From Odiellus spinosus (lineage: Eukaryota > Arthropoda > Arachnida > Opiliones > Phalangiidae), in assembly GCA_963920705.1 (NCBI GenBank), contig OY987226.1:7380501-7444500 (forward strand): a stretch of 64,000 nucleotides of DNA, read 5' to 3'. A program made the position numbers and the translations under genes. The first letter of the stretch is position 1; each line of letters opens with the position of its first letter. Shown piece by piece: positions 10,795 to 22,700 of this stretch. Below the pieces are notes generated by a model. The model saw nothing but the letters and a program-made list of their open reading frames with translations. It was not told the origin of the DNA and did not search any database.

Positions 10795-12895
10795 TTCCCA
10801 ATTTTGTTTCTAGTGAAATTAGAATTTTTAGATCCCGTTGTAAAGAATTATAGTTATCTAACAAGCAAAGCTTTGATTGAAGTCGTTTTCACGAATGCTT
10901 TAATAGCTATAATATTTCTGCCAAATAGACCCCACAAAATTTCACAGTTTGGTAAAATTGATGTTCGAATTTTTCTGACACTCTTATCTTTTGAGCGTAA
11001 GATTTTGCTGGGTGTCATCCTTTAAATATTTCCACATATTTCATTGCGGCCAAAACCACAAATTTTTGACGCCTCAAATTAATCTTAAAAGAAGACTAAC
11101 GTGTAAGGTATATCCAGGGTAAAGATAAGTTTGCGTCACATTTACTTCGTGCGTCTACGTCCTGTCGCCCACTTAAAAATTCCAAGGATGTTTGAACGTA
11201 ATAACCACTTTTTAGCCCCTATCTGATAAGACGCGAATGGGTTGAGACCAGTTAGACGCCATTAAATTGTTTATGAATAAACAAAGTTTTACGTAATTAA
11301 ACTCGCGGTCCGAAGAACGGTATAGTTTCGCGACGCACGGTTGGGTTTGAATCTTATAAAAATCCTTGTAGTTTGTTGTTTAATAAATTTCTTTTTCATT
11401 ATTACGATTTCAAAAGGGGTGGAAGTAAATTTTTAAAATGTTTTTGACGACTTTTCTATAGAAATTCCCTCTGAGACATCGTCTATAGTGACTTTTCAAC
11501 TTCGGTCTTCACTAAGTACTTATAATTACACAATAAATCCTATGCAATATTAGAGCTTTGTATGATATTCTTCGGACATATTTTTTTTGCGTGTTTATCA
11601 GTCATGCGAACGCTTTTTCTGGCGTTTTCTTTAACAAGATAACAGTTTACTATAGCAAGAAGAATGTGTTCTTTGTGTTTTATGTTTATAATTTTCTATA
11701 AATTAAATATTAAGACCTTGGAAATTCTTTAAATTTTTTACTAGACCACTAAGCAACAGTATTTTAGAGATAATGCCGACGTCGTAACGGGATAGGGTAT
11801 ATTTCTATAGACGCTTTCGTAACATCCCATTGATGGCCCTAAATATTGAGAAACGAATATCTTATTTATAGTGTCGGTAGGCCTAATCGCATTCCTATTT
11901 TATATATTTTTTATAGGGATTGATATTTGGGTCATGAGAAAAATGTACGTCATCTTGTTAGTTAAGTTCATATAGGTAACCCTTATCTAACATATGGATC
12001 AAGGTTTTTTATGTAAAGCCCACATATTGATAATTTGCCTGCATAATTAATGGTTTAGTTTTTGACAGAAAAGTATGTAGAAGTAGCGTCGCAGTGGAAA
12101 CCAGTTATGTCTGTCGTATGTATTAACATAATTTAATTTAATTTAATTTATAATGAAGTCATAAGTTCGTAACTATCACTAAGAATTTATTTTACTTCTC
12201 TTGATATTAATTATTATTTATTAATGTCCGTAATCCGATAACCATTATCTTCTGTTATTCATATTTTTTCAGATATTTTATTTACTGATCAATTGTTTGT
12301 AATTGAAATGTAGCTTGTATTCAGATAATTAAATTGGTGAAGTTTATCCCACTTGTTCTCAAAGTTGTCCGTACCACCACCCAGTGAGAGCTTAAGGCAT
12401 CAAGGACAAGGAAGGCGGTAGAGGATTGAGGGCATTTGGGGATTACATGTTTAGAATATATTTTTCCCCGTGTTCTTAGGTGCATAAATAAGTTCTTAGT
12501 AACATGTATTTTTGTCTTTTTTATTATTCTCCCAAGCACGTTATTTCATTTTTAAATTCGCGGGTCTGAGAAAAAACTGAACAAAACTGCTTTGAAGCCG
12601 GCTTAGTTTATTAATTGCTTGCACCAATTTTTTAAATAAAAAAACTGAGGGTCACTGGTTCCAGGGACTGGTTTATTAATTCTTATATTTTAGAAATATA
12701 TTAAGGCGGACAACTAATCGGAATAGTTTGGTTATTTGAAGACATTAAGGATTCTTGAGAGAAAAAAAATATTTCCAGGCCTGCTTTGAAGATCCAAAAC
12801 ATTTGTCGTCTGCTTCAGTTTGTGCTTGTTGTTACCTCCTCAGCTAATCTGGTTGTTTTATGGAAAACTTCCTTTTAAATTTAGTTTATTATTAG

Positions 12896-12903
12896 TATAA
12901 ATA
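12896..12903 (+). promoter_or_regulatory. TATA-like sequence upstream of GSTCD
   Basis: TATAAATA lies 56 bp before the GSTCD start codon. It may be a core promoter element, but the region is AT-rich and the match could be chance. Confidence 0.25.
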
Positions 12904-12920
12904 TAGTTAATAACTAACAA

Positions 12921-12962
12921 ATGAAAGAACAGTGTTTAAGTAATTTTATAGTTTCAAGATGA
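12921..12962 (+). other. Upstream ORF overlapping the GSTCD start codon
   Basis: A 13-codon ORF begins at ATG 12,921 and its TGA stop (12,960-12,962) overlaps the GSTCD start codon as ATGA. If the mRNA begins upstream of 12,921 this would allow termination-reinitiation control. The transcription start is unknown. Confidence 0.35.
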
Positions 12963-15900
12963 ATGAGATATATCTAGAAATAATTCGATCGAACGACGAG
13001 CTAATTTCCGACAATGTCCTATGGCCTAGTCTTAGTATGACTTTAGACACTTATGTTGCCAGTTTTGTGCTGTTTTACTGTAAAGACATTCCATGTAAGC
13101 TATATATAGTGGAAACTAAGTCTCAAAATAATGAAAAGTACCACGCTCCCAAAGAATTATTTGAGAAACTTGACGCTGAAACCGTTGTTGCTCAAAATAT
13201 CCCCCCAGAAGTTCAAAACTGCGCTTTACCGTGCCTTCTTTCTCCCACACTTAAAACTTGCGTGGCAGGGTTAGCTGGTGTTTTACGTTTCGCGATTAAA
13301 GAGTTATTACAAATTCAGCCTAAACACTTCTGTAATGAAATACTGGTAAGCAAAACACCATTTGTCAATAATTTCTTGAGCATTTTAATTAAAAAAAAAT
13401 TCTTTATCTGTTTTCAGGGCTATCGTGGGGGATGTTTAGCCGCCTGCTCTGAAGTTTCTGTATGGACCAAATTCTGTGAAAAAGACATTCAAACAGCTGT
13501 ACGAGAACTAATTTTCAAAGATAACCTTGGAAGTGTGGATATTCCAGAGAATCTGCTTCGATTCGAAGAACACCTCAACCTTCCAGTTAAAACGCACAAC
13601 TTACTGAAACGAAAGCAAGATTTATATAAAGAAAACAAAACCGAGTTGATCGCCACTCCGGATTTAAATGGTGTTCGTAAAGATTGCGATGATTTGGAAC
13701 TCACCCACGCTTATTTCGCTGGTATTGATCGAACTTTAGCCGATTTTGCCATGCTTCCTTGTATTTATTTAATATTGGTTAGTTATATTTCATCCATTCA
13801 TCATACGCGAACTAAAAGAAAATCTTACAAGGTACATTAATATAAATATAACTTTATCTTGTAGAATTATTTAGATAGTTCCGGTGTTAAAACGAGTGAT
13901 CAACTTCCAATGGTTTGTCGATGGTATCAAAGAATGCTCAATGATGTTAGATTAAAAGAAGCCACTATAACTTGTAAATGGAAGGATATTGATTTTGAAA
14001 ACGTTATCATGTCAAATACTACAGTTGCACTGCCTGAAATAACAAGTTCGAGCTTATACTTACGGTAAATAAGTCTTAAAATATTTTTTTAAAGTGTGTT
14101 TAAGCAATTTTGATGAAAACTTCAAAGATTGTCATAGTATGTTTGCATTCGCGTCTAACTTTGAATTTTTAGTGGTTGCTTAAACTCTATTATTTTTTCG
14201 TAAAGTGTCTCAACACTAATCCATCCATACATTTTTCCCAAAGAGATCCAACAAGAACCAAAGTTAAAATCAAACATAAGGAACCAACATCCGTAATGGA
14301 TAAATTAAAGGCAAGAATTAGACCAAAATTAACTTTTATCATATTTCTTATCTATTTAAATTTTAAAAGAACGACGATTTTATTTTAACAAAAGGAGCAA
14401 AATATTAGTCCAATATATTCGAGTTGCCCATCAATTATGGACGAAGGTCTTGATTGGCACAGCTTGCCCATAACCGCACATCCAGCTGGCGGAGATTTAC
14501 CTTTGTCAAGAGTGGATCGCAAATGCCAACAAGTTGAGAGCATGGTTACTGCTACTATGGATTTGGCTCGAGTTGATGATGTTATCGTGGATTTTTGCGC
14601 TGGAGGGGTAAATTATAGTTTTAGTGTTAAAGCTATGCCCCAAAATCAAATAAAATTTGATTCCTTGATCAAAAGATAGAGCTTGGCTCGAGATCAAGGC
14701 CCGAATAGATTCGGATTGCGTGGACATTGTAACATTTGACATTGTCGCGTTTGACATATCCCTTTTAAATTTAAAATCATTATATTATAATTTTAGGGAC
14801 ACGTTGGGATTCTTCTTGCCTATTATTTACCGAAATGCAAGGTACGAGTAGTTTAAGCCTTTCAGGTTCATATAAACCTATTTATATGAACTAATTTATA
14901 AAACCTTAAAATATATATCATTAATTATGAATTTCAGATAGTTTTGATTGAAAATAAAGAATCATCGTTACAACGAGCTAGAGATAGAGCGTCTGTTTTG
15001 CAGTTAGACAATCTCTACTTCTATCAAGTGTGTATAGTTTTTAAGGGAAGATTATTAGGTGAAAATATCACAACCAAATTTATTTTTTTTTCCCTTATTC
15101 CTCGTAATTAAATATAGCCTCTTTTTTTAAATATTATTTCAACAAAAAATAATTTTTAAAGACTTCGTTAGGCTTAGCAATTTGAGTTTCCAAAATTTTA
15201 TAAATTTAACATTGGACCAAATAAAGCCCAAAGTCAATTTTGTGAGGTTTTAGAACTTATGATAGTAGTAGAAGATTGGGATGATGAATATGATCAAGAA
15301 AAACAATTGGATGTAGCAAACAACAGTTAGGAAATGCTGTATGTTTTTTAACGCAAAGTAACGTCTAAAATGCCAAAAGCCTGACTAATATCTCTATATC
15401 TACATTTACATTAGACACTTTGAAACCGTTTTCAATCTGTCTTAACAATGAATCTTCACATTTGACCCCAAATTTTCTATATTGACCTTTCCAAAATGCT
15501 TTCAAAGTCAGTTTTGTGTTTTTAACGATTTTTGTCAACCATTTTGGTTATTCTTTGTCACTATTAGTGTAATTTAGATCATTTCAATGGAAAATTCAAC
15601 ATCGCCGTATCTTTACACGCATGCGGTGTCGCGACTGATTTGGTTCTGAACAAATGTTTAACGCAAAGAGCCAAATTTCTGTGTTGTCCTTGTTGTTACG
15701 GATCAATTCACGAAGTATCAACTATCAGCTATCCAAGAAGCCAAGCCTTTAAGAATGCGAATGTCTCTTCGGAGGTAAAATTATAGTTACAGAGCTCCCA
15801 CTCCTTCACTATTTTCATTAGTGGATCACTAACCCACACTAAAAATATATCGACCTCTTGTTTTTAAAGTTTAAGAAATCGTAAAAGTTTTTGTTGCGTA

Positions 15901-16901
15901 TTAATGTCAGTAATTCGTATTTCACAAATTTAATAAGGCACCATTTCCACCTAATATAGCTTGAATAGGTCACTTTTCAAGGCCTTTTAGGTGGGAGCCC
16001 TGTATTTAAAATGACTATATTTTGAAATAATTTTAACACAGTTTATTTTCAAAATTTTCGTAGGAATTTGTTTCATTAGGGCATTTTGCTGATCGTACAG
16101 AAGCGGACACTCTTTGCGAAGAACAGGGTGAGTTTTAGTTTGATTTTCTTTGTTCTAAGGGACGTTAGATAGCGCAGCAGCAGGGTGACCAGACTTCCTA
16201 TATTTCCAATTTTTACAATGCCTTCTTTTCTAAGTGTGTAGTTGTTTCTCGTTGTATGCAACCTATAACCAGCCTGAAGTAGATAAGAGAGCATCACTGT
16301 ACATGAGGGTAGGTGGCGCCACTAATATGTTATTCTAATCCCAGACTCCAAGTGGAGTAGTAGCTCTTAGCTTACCCTTAACATTTCTCGACTCTTTAAT
16401 TCACATCCAAACCAAAGAAAAACGCAAAAATAATCGTTTTTCTATACAATAAGGCTAAAAAATCAAGCGGGTTAAACACTTGCAGTACGAAAATTACACA
16501 ATTTTTGAAAATATTCCAGTTTATGGGATTTCCATGTTAATTTACCATAAAGACAATTTTTACATTTTTATGTTCCAAAATGATTACATTACAAAAATTT
16601 AGTATAATAATTAAGTTCGTGAATCCACCACCTTAGCTCGAATCCTTAGAACTTCCTATGCTTTGGTGTTTGGTCATTAATGTTTGATTAGATTTCCAAG
16701 TTACCAAATTTGATAGAAATGAAAAAAAAAAAAAAAATTCTTCCTGTATTTCTAGGCAAGTTCTGTATGGGACTGATTGACACTGACAGAGCGTTCTACT
16801 TTCAAGATCAGGGTTATAGAGTTAGTCTTTGTACGTTAAAACCACCAGACTGTACCCCAAAGAGTAATCTTCTTATTGGCATTCCTCTAGAATCTGAATA
16901 A
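12959..16901 (+). CDS. GSTCD: GSTCD orthologue: GST C-terminal-like domain plus SAM-methyltransferase fold (10 exons)
   Basis: Ten exons join in frame to about 610 residues (human GSTCD is about 630): 12959-13345, 13418-13831, 13865-14064, 14244-14310, 14395-14607, 14797-14841, 14938-15027, 15568-15774, 16064-16127, 16756-16901. Exons 1-3 carry the GST-C-like part (WTKFCEKDI; LELTHAYFAGIDRTLADF; LPMVCRWYQRM). Exons 5-10 carry the methyltransferase part: the SAM-binding motif VDFCAGGGHVGILLAYYLP, then VLIENKESSLQRARDR, FNIAVSLHACGVATDLV, FLCCPCCYGS, and the conserved end GKFCMGLIDTDRA...SNLLIGIPLE. All junctions are GT-AG except intron 4 (14,311-14,394), which is GC-AG. The family is conserved in animals; its substrate is, as far as I know, not established. 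AATAAA overlaps the stop codon. Confidence 0.95.
14311..14394 (+). other. GC-AG intron of GSTCD (intron 4)
   Basis: The junction AAAG|GCAAGA ... AACAAAAG|GAG keeps the frame as MDKLK|EQNI. The 84 bp intron contains no GT that could serve as an alternative donor, and the only nearby upstream GT (CATCC|GTAATG) breaks the frame. Confidence 0.8.
14672..14750. repeat. Dispersed repeat (GGCCCGAAT...GATTCGGATTGC) in a GSTCD intron
   Basis: GAGCTTGGCTCGAGATCAAG followed by GGCCCGAATAGATTCGGATT matches, in reverse complement, the sequence at 54,628-54,690. A shorter copy lies at 26,592-26,640. Three copies indicate a mobile or amplified element of unknown class. Confidence 0.55.
15398..15515. repeat. 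Degenerate short-form CTACGTTCAC-family MITE in GSTCD intron 7
   Basis: Shares GACACTTTGAAACCGTTTTC, TTTGACCCCAAATTTT and TTGACCTTTCCAAAA with the better copy at 47,792-47,971. The outer ends are decayed. Confidence 0.55.
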
Positions 16902-16902
16902 A
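16897..16902 (+). promoter_or_regulatory. AATAAA overlapping the GSTCD stop codon
   Basis: The TAA stop at 16,899-16,901 lies inside AATAAA. If used as the polyadenylation signal it would give a 3' UTR of only 10-30 nt. Confidence 0.3.
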
Positions 16903-17118
16903 TTTCATCGCCTCCAGTTTTTAAACAATTTACAGTTGAATGAAAATCACTTTATATAATATTTTAGACTAGGCTAGGTTTCTTTGAGGTAAATATTTGG
17001 TTTCACAACTTGTTCTTCTTTACTCTTGAGCTAATTTTTTATTAGAAATACGTATCAAAGTGTGGGAGAGAAGTCAGTGATCTGACATCACATTAGCTAG
17101 AATGTTTCGTGAACTTCC

Positions 17119-17471
17119 ATATAACCAGAAGCCGATGAAACCCTCCTTTGAAGTCTATTACTCCCGGGTCTTGTCTACCCCTCTCTGTATGGGTTAGTTT
17201 CAAAAAGCGCGATTCGTACGCCTCCTAACGGTAGATATTTTCGGAGCGGGAGTTCGTCGAGCGAATATCTCTAGCAGCCTTGGAGTTCGTCAAAAAAACG
17301 TCGTCGTTTGTGGAGAGAGAGATAATTTCCAATTTTCCGTAGACAGGGGGTATGAAGTAGGACCCCTCCAATCTCGTAAAATTGTGAATTTTACCCATAC
17401 AGAGAGGAGCGCTATATAGAACATTAGAGTAGTAGACTTCAAAGGAGGGTTTCATCGGCTTCTGATATAAC
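17119..17471. repeat. Foldback MITE with arms of about 75 bp
   Basis: The left arm ATATAACCAGAAGCCGATGA with CCCTCCTTTGAAGTCTATTA is matched in reverse complement by TAGACTTCAAAGGAGGG with TTTCATCGGCTTCTGATATA. The inner ends CCTCTCTGTATGGGT and ACCCATACAGAGAGG also pair. The element is 353 bp. Confidence 0.78.
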
Positions 17472-18594
17472 CCAGATCTTACAACGCTGCTCTATAGAGA
17501 TATGCCTCTTTCCATACCCTCTTTGTGGTGGAATTTATTTATCTTGTCCTGAATGGTAAACAAATTACATTTGGCTTCATTACATCCTGGAGGAACTATA
17601 GATGGAGACTTATCCAACATTACCCAGTACCACCAAAATACAGGGTTGCCAGTTGAGCAGTTGCACTCCAATTTTAACTGTTTTTAATGCTGATTTGGGG
17701 AAAGAGAAAAAAAAGTTGGTGGAAAGTGATAAATCTTTTTTAACCTCTCAGTCAGAGCCAGGTCGCAAATCCCCACCAAATTACACATGTGTGTGTAGGA
17801 GTATGGATTGGATATTGTAACGCCAATGTAGACTAAACACTGGAGCAGTCGGCTACTCCCTTTATAGTTCCTCCATGATGACATATCAGCGACACTGGTC
17901 AGTCTTTATAAAGCTGAAAAAACCAATTTTTAGTGCAAAACTGTAAGAAAAAGATTCACAAATTTTAAAAACGTAAAAAAAACTTTACTACGTTAATCTA
18001 AACACGTACAATTTTTTTTTTTTTTTTTTCTTCAATCACAAAACTAGTACAAAGCAATAAATAAAAATGATTTCAGCGGTTTTTAAGTTTCAGGACGAAG
18101 GATTTTTAAATCCATTGAGCTGTATCGATAATTAATTCAAATTCGGAGATAATTCTTACATTTAAAAGGTTTTTTTAGCATTCCTTCTTTACTACCCTAA
18201 GTTGAGCACTTTAAAAATCAGCCCAGTATTTTATTGGTTCCTCCATTTAACGTCATCGTGACGCGAATGCATGCATGTACAGTAAAGAAATATGACAGTC
18301 TCCTCTTTTTCCTCCTCTAGTATCCGTTTTCGGGGATTCAGACAGAAGGAGAAGCTTTCAAAAGATTCCGCTCCTGCGATCGTCACCACTTGGTAAGTTT
18401 AGCACCATTTCTTTGTACGTTTTGACGCCACAGTAGTTGCTCTGATTTTTTTCAAAGCCCCTCCTGTAGTCAGACACTTAGGGGAAAACTGGACACTTTA
18501 ATTCTCTCCGATTAAATTAATTCATGGCTCTACGTAATTGAGGTATTAGTTTAGGATGGATTGAGGTAGATAATTCTTCAAGAATATTTATTTA

Positions 18595-19109
18595 CAGTAA
18601 AACCTTGTTATAACTTAATTCGGGGGGGGGGGGGCACCCATTTAGTTATCTGTATTACTTAATAATTCCTAATCCTTGTTTTTGAGGTCGATGAACTTGT
18701 TTGGTCAAGGCTACTGATTATAACGAAAAAGCTAACGTTTCCTTTAACTTCTTCGTAATAACCAGGCACTGTCTGTTAATTCTAAGCCAGAAAATTTTCT
18801 CCTGGCAAGAATTTAGGTATAGTTCGTTATAATTAAAGTTCGTCCGCTAAAAATCCCCTATATCTAACCGAATACAACGAAATAGAAGTCGAAATGTTTT
18901 GTTATAAGTGGTATTTCGTTATAACCAAAGTTCGTCACTAACACTAGGCCTGTATCTAACTATATATAACGAAATAGGAGTAAAAATGTTTTGTTATAAG
19001 CGATATTTCGTTATAACGCGTTATATGTTTTGTCATGTCGAGGAATTCAAAATTTTTGGCTATAACTAGATTTTTGATATAAGGCGTTTGTTAGAACAAG
19101 GTTTTACTA
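18595..19109. repeat. Pogo/Tigger-like non-autonomous element
   Basis: The left end TA|CAGTAAAACCTTGTTATAAC faces the right end GAACAAGGTTTTACTA|TA, with a TA target duplication. CAGTAAAACC-type termini are known from pogo/Tigger elements of the Tc1/mariner superfamily. The 515 bp interior has no transposase but repeats a segment of about 115 bp (TTCGTTATAA...AACGAAATAG...ATGTTTTGTTATAAG) at least twice. Confidence 0.65.
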
Positions 19110-19264
19110 TAGTATTATAGGAAATGCACGTAGTTTAAATTAGTACTTGGCCCGCTTATGACACCACCCCCTTCGCTAGTGGTTTTTTTTAATAAAACAA
19201 TTCTGACTTTCGATGGGTCAAAGTTGAGAGAAACGCGGTTTATGGAAAATTTGATATTTTTTAA

Positions 19265-19744
19265 TTAAACTTCGGTGTTGCCATTAGCCCGATATCCGCT
19301 CGCAACGATAACGACCTTTGGCCTTTTCTCAGCGTGCCTTACAACCACGGTAGTCGCGGCTGTGGACGCGTATACCGCCCGACTTCGCGTTCTTCTCTTT
19401 CTTCTGACAATCGCGAAGGCCACCAGCAATATGACTAGGAGTGCTAGGGCCAAACCCACCAAAGTCGGTACCAAAGATTGGTCAATGTCCGTTAGGAAGG
19501 AACCACTTATTTCGTAAACCCCATCTTGGGAAATTTTCGAAATCTCCCGGTAGTGAAGTCTTATTTGATGCATGTTTGTTCCTTTGCCCGCGTTTCCCAC
19601 GCGTTCCAAATCTAGATCCCGTTTGGATCTGGTTGATATTATTTGATGTTTTTGGACGCTACGTTTTCCAATGCCTCTTGCAGCGTTCTCCTTCGAACGA
19701 ACTGTGTAGATGCAATGTATGAACCATTGGCGACCATAAGATGC
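19265..19744 (-). CDS. FRAS1-like gene: terminal exon with furin-type site, transmembrane helix and PDZ ligand
   Basis: The exon starts [20 protein letters not shown]. It has dibasic GIGKRS and a furin-type RSKR|D site, a hydrophobic helix [20 protein letters not shown] followed by RRKRRTRSR as stop-transfer, and a tail of about 50 residues ending NTEV. A terminal TEV is a class I PDZ ligand; in vertebrate FRAS1/FREM2 this end binds GRIP1. Shedding at the furin site before the membrane is known for the vertebrate proteins and is inferred here. Confidence 0.88.
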   Translation of the reverse strand, partial: ASYGRQWFIHCIYTVRSKENAARGIGKRSVQKHQIISTRSKRDLDLERVGNAGKGTNMHQIRLHYREISKISQDGVYEISGSFLTDIDQSLVPTLVGLALALLVILLVAFAIVRRKRRTRSRAVYASTAATTVVVRHAEKRPKVVIVASGYRANGNTEV

Positions 19745-22700
19745 CTGAGGGGTATAGAGAAATGAAAGATAAATTTGTGTTATTATTCAAAAGGCTGAAA
19801 AACTCAAGGGAGAAACTTTAGAAGAGAGAGACAAATGGAATATTATATATTTGAAACCAATATTTTCCCATAGTTTCTGTAGTAATTCTATATTTTCCAA
19901 TATTTCTAAAAATATTCCAATAATTTCCTATAAATCGATGGAAAATGTCGTATTCTCCTATAATGTTTTGTGTTTTTGTCGTGGTCACCCTAAGCACGAA
20001 GAACTCAATGATTTTTCTAATGTAGAAATTGAACTAGGTGTACGCGTAGGTACAATTAATTGAACACTTCTTGTCACGGGACCAATGCAAGGAATTTACG
20101 TGTTTCACAAACTGTTAGTTCTTTTAAAATATGCGGAACCCCCAAAGATTCAGTAAATACCTGAAATAATGGATCCGATTGAAATTTGAATCCATCTGAA
20201 CCCGGTTGTTTCTTTAAGGCTATCACGTCATCACTAAGATCTTCCTCAATCAATGACGCGTTGAAGGGAATACTTTTAAAGTCAATTTTTACCGTATGTG
20301 GCGCCCCTTTATCCTATTTCATTGTTTACGGGTAAATTAATATTTACCAAATAATTCAAGAGCCAAAGAGTTAAACTTACAATAATCTTCATCGCGTACA
20401 AGAGTTTCTTTGATTCGGCCACACATCCGTATTCTTTGTTTTCTGGGTCATACTTAGGAATGTAACCATCCACCCCTGTACATAGGAAACATTTCTCGAC
20501 AGTCATATGAAACGATTGTCCTAGGTTCTGCACCGGGTTCACCATAATACGTCCATAAATCGTGTCTCCTAAGAAAGAATTAATTGATGAAATTAGAAGG
20601 TGATCAGATTGATCCCAAACGGAAGCTTGCGCGGGTCCCAAACGGGTCCCTAACGAAAGCTTGCGCGGGTCCCTAACGAAAGCTTGCGCGGGTCAATAAC
20701 GAAAGCTTGTAAGGGTCCTTAACGGAAGCTTGCAAGGGTCCTTAACGGAAGCTTGCAAGGGTTCCTAACGGAAGCTTGCACGGGTCCCTAACGGAAACCT
20801 TTTAACATAATTATAGTTTATTTAAAACCAACCTGGTACAAAAGAAGCATCAGATTCTTCACCAAACCCAATGGTCCCATTAGACAACCATAGTTTCCTT
20901 TGCCTTAGTAAATGGAATTGTGTGTCAAGGCTGAATTCCGCCGGAACAGGATCACTAACTTGTTGAAATCTTATTTGCATATCGAATGTTACTGGGTCCC
21001 TCGGCGCGCATTGATGAGGTTCGTTGTAGGAAAGGGAATTCAATACTGTACACGGTATTAACTTGACGTAATACAATCCTGTGTAGTCCCTAACCTATAA
21101 GACGTAATTTTAGATTGGTATTCGTAATTGTTTACGATTTGTTAAAACGTATTACAGAAAAATCCGATTGAAATTCCCACGTTTGTTCTGGTTGGGCGTA
21201 TGTTGGTTCAGTGTGAAGGAGTTTCAGTTTGAATGTTAAACCTGGTTGTTCTGGTGACATTACCATTGATGATACCGCTATATCTAATAGTAAAATTAAC
21301 CAGTTTCAAGAGTTTAAAAATATGTTAAGAGCATGTGTTAAAAACCAGTAAGATACCTTCATGTTCAAGAACGAAAAGACCAGTGAATCTGGCTTTGGTT
21401 CTGAAATGAACCACGAGTCTACCATCGTCACCAATGTTCATGGCAGTAGGGTACAAATTTCCTGTTGAAAACTCACGCATTAGTTTGATTAAAGTAGTTT
21501 GGGTATCTTAGAATAAATGCGGATGATTTCGGACACGAAAATAATGAATCAAGGGATTTCAACTAACCAATATAACAATTAAGTGAAATTCTACTGACAG
21601 TTAATCGTTGGCCATGTTTTGTATGGCATTCTGAACAAGGACGTGAATATTCTAAGATCACCATGATTTGTTCAATAATTTAGTTTACTTACCTTGTAAT
21701 TGTGACTCCTTTGTCGTGCCTATTCCTTGTTGCCAAAGAATGGCTGTATTGTAAACGAATGTCAGTCTTAAATCAGAATGTAGATCGCTATGCTGCCATC
21801 CACCAGTAGCGGCGGGGGAATGAAAAACGTAAGACACGTACAATGGAACTTTTAATGACACGTAACTTTGAACCAGATTTAAAACCTATAATTATTTATT
21901 TTTAAACATTAAAATCATCTAAATTTGGCAATTAACTGTTACTATGTTAACGTACCTGTCCGTCAGTACTGATTGAACCACCACACTCGTTAACCAACTC
22001 CGAAGTATCGTAATAGCTGGTAAATTCCCACATACACGCTTCCAAATCCAGGTTACGATAAAATCTTCAGTAAATATACAATTCAAATTTATGCAATGTC
22101 TTTGTATATGTACTTGCGTAAAAAATTCATACCTTAATGTCTTTTCCCCTCGCAATTCTTGGTTGAACTGGTAAGGTTCGGCTTCGCCAACAATGTTTAA
22201 GTTCTTGGTTTCGTTTGTTAAAAAACTGTGCTTCGTATGCATTTCATCGTAATCCAATAAATTAGAGCATTTGTGATGTCCAGCTCTTAATCCATCTGGA
22301 CTTAGGGTGAACTCGAAATTTGATAATAACCTTGTTGATATGACAGGTAACATTCCATCCTGATGCGGTATGATTACTATTAATTTGATTAAATTTGGGT
22401 GCTCGAGGTCGTCAGGTTCTGTAAGAAGGGTCATAGTGTTAGTTAAAGTTTATGGAAGCCGCTCTAATTTAGAACGGAGGTTCAATAAGATTGACACCGC
22501 CCAACTAAAGAAAATTCGAGTTACTGAAATCGTTAGTTTCTGATTAAAGTAACTTATTTGCTATCTCAATTGCCTCCCGTTAGTCTCTTGAGCAATTAAG
22601 TCTTCTTGATCTGCAGCATCAAGCGAAAAATGGAAGTTGAGGTCATATAAGGTACAATGTTTAGCAATGGGCTCCAACTATAGCAGCCAGTGTTTTTTTA

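Larger units (their letters stand above)
6920..12890. other. Intergenic region between the glycine-rich gene and GSTCD
   Basis: Nearly 6 kb without a gene I can recognise; the short open frames show no family motifs. It contains foldback elements at 7750-8030 and 8809-8947, a MITE copy at 10,565-10,794, a C10 run at about 10,158 and an (AATTT)n microsatellite at about 12,127-12,150. At about 12,470-12,502 there is an isolated end (GTTCTTAGGTGCATAAATAAGTTCTTAG) of the same family as the 7750 element. Confidence 0.5.
16903..19264. other. Convergent intergenic region between GSTCD and the FRAS1-like gene
   Basis: No exon recognised. It holds a foldback at 17,119-17,471, a pogo-like element at 18,595-19,109, and poly-T and poly-G runs at about 18,012 and 18,624. 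GSTCD (+) and the FRAS1-like gene (-) end towards each other here. Confidence 0.5.
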
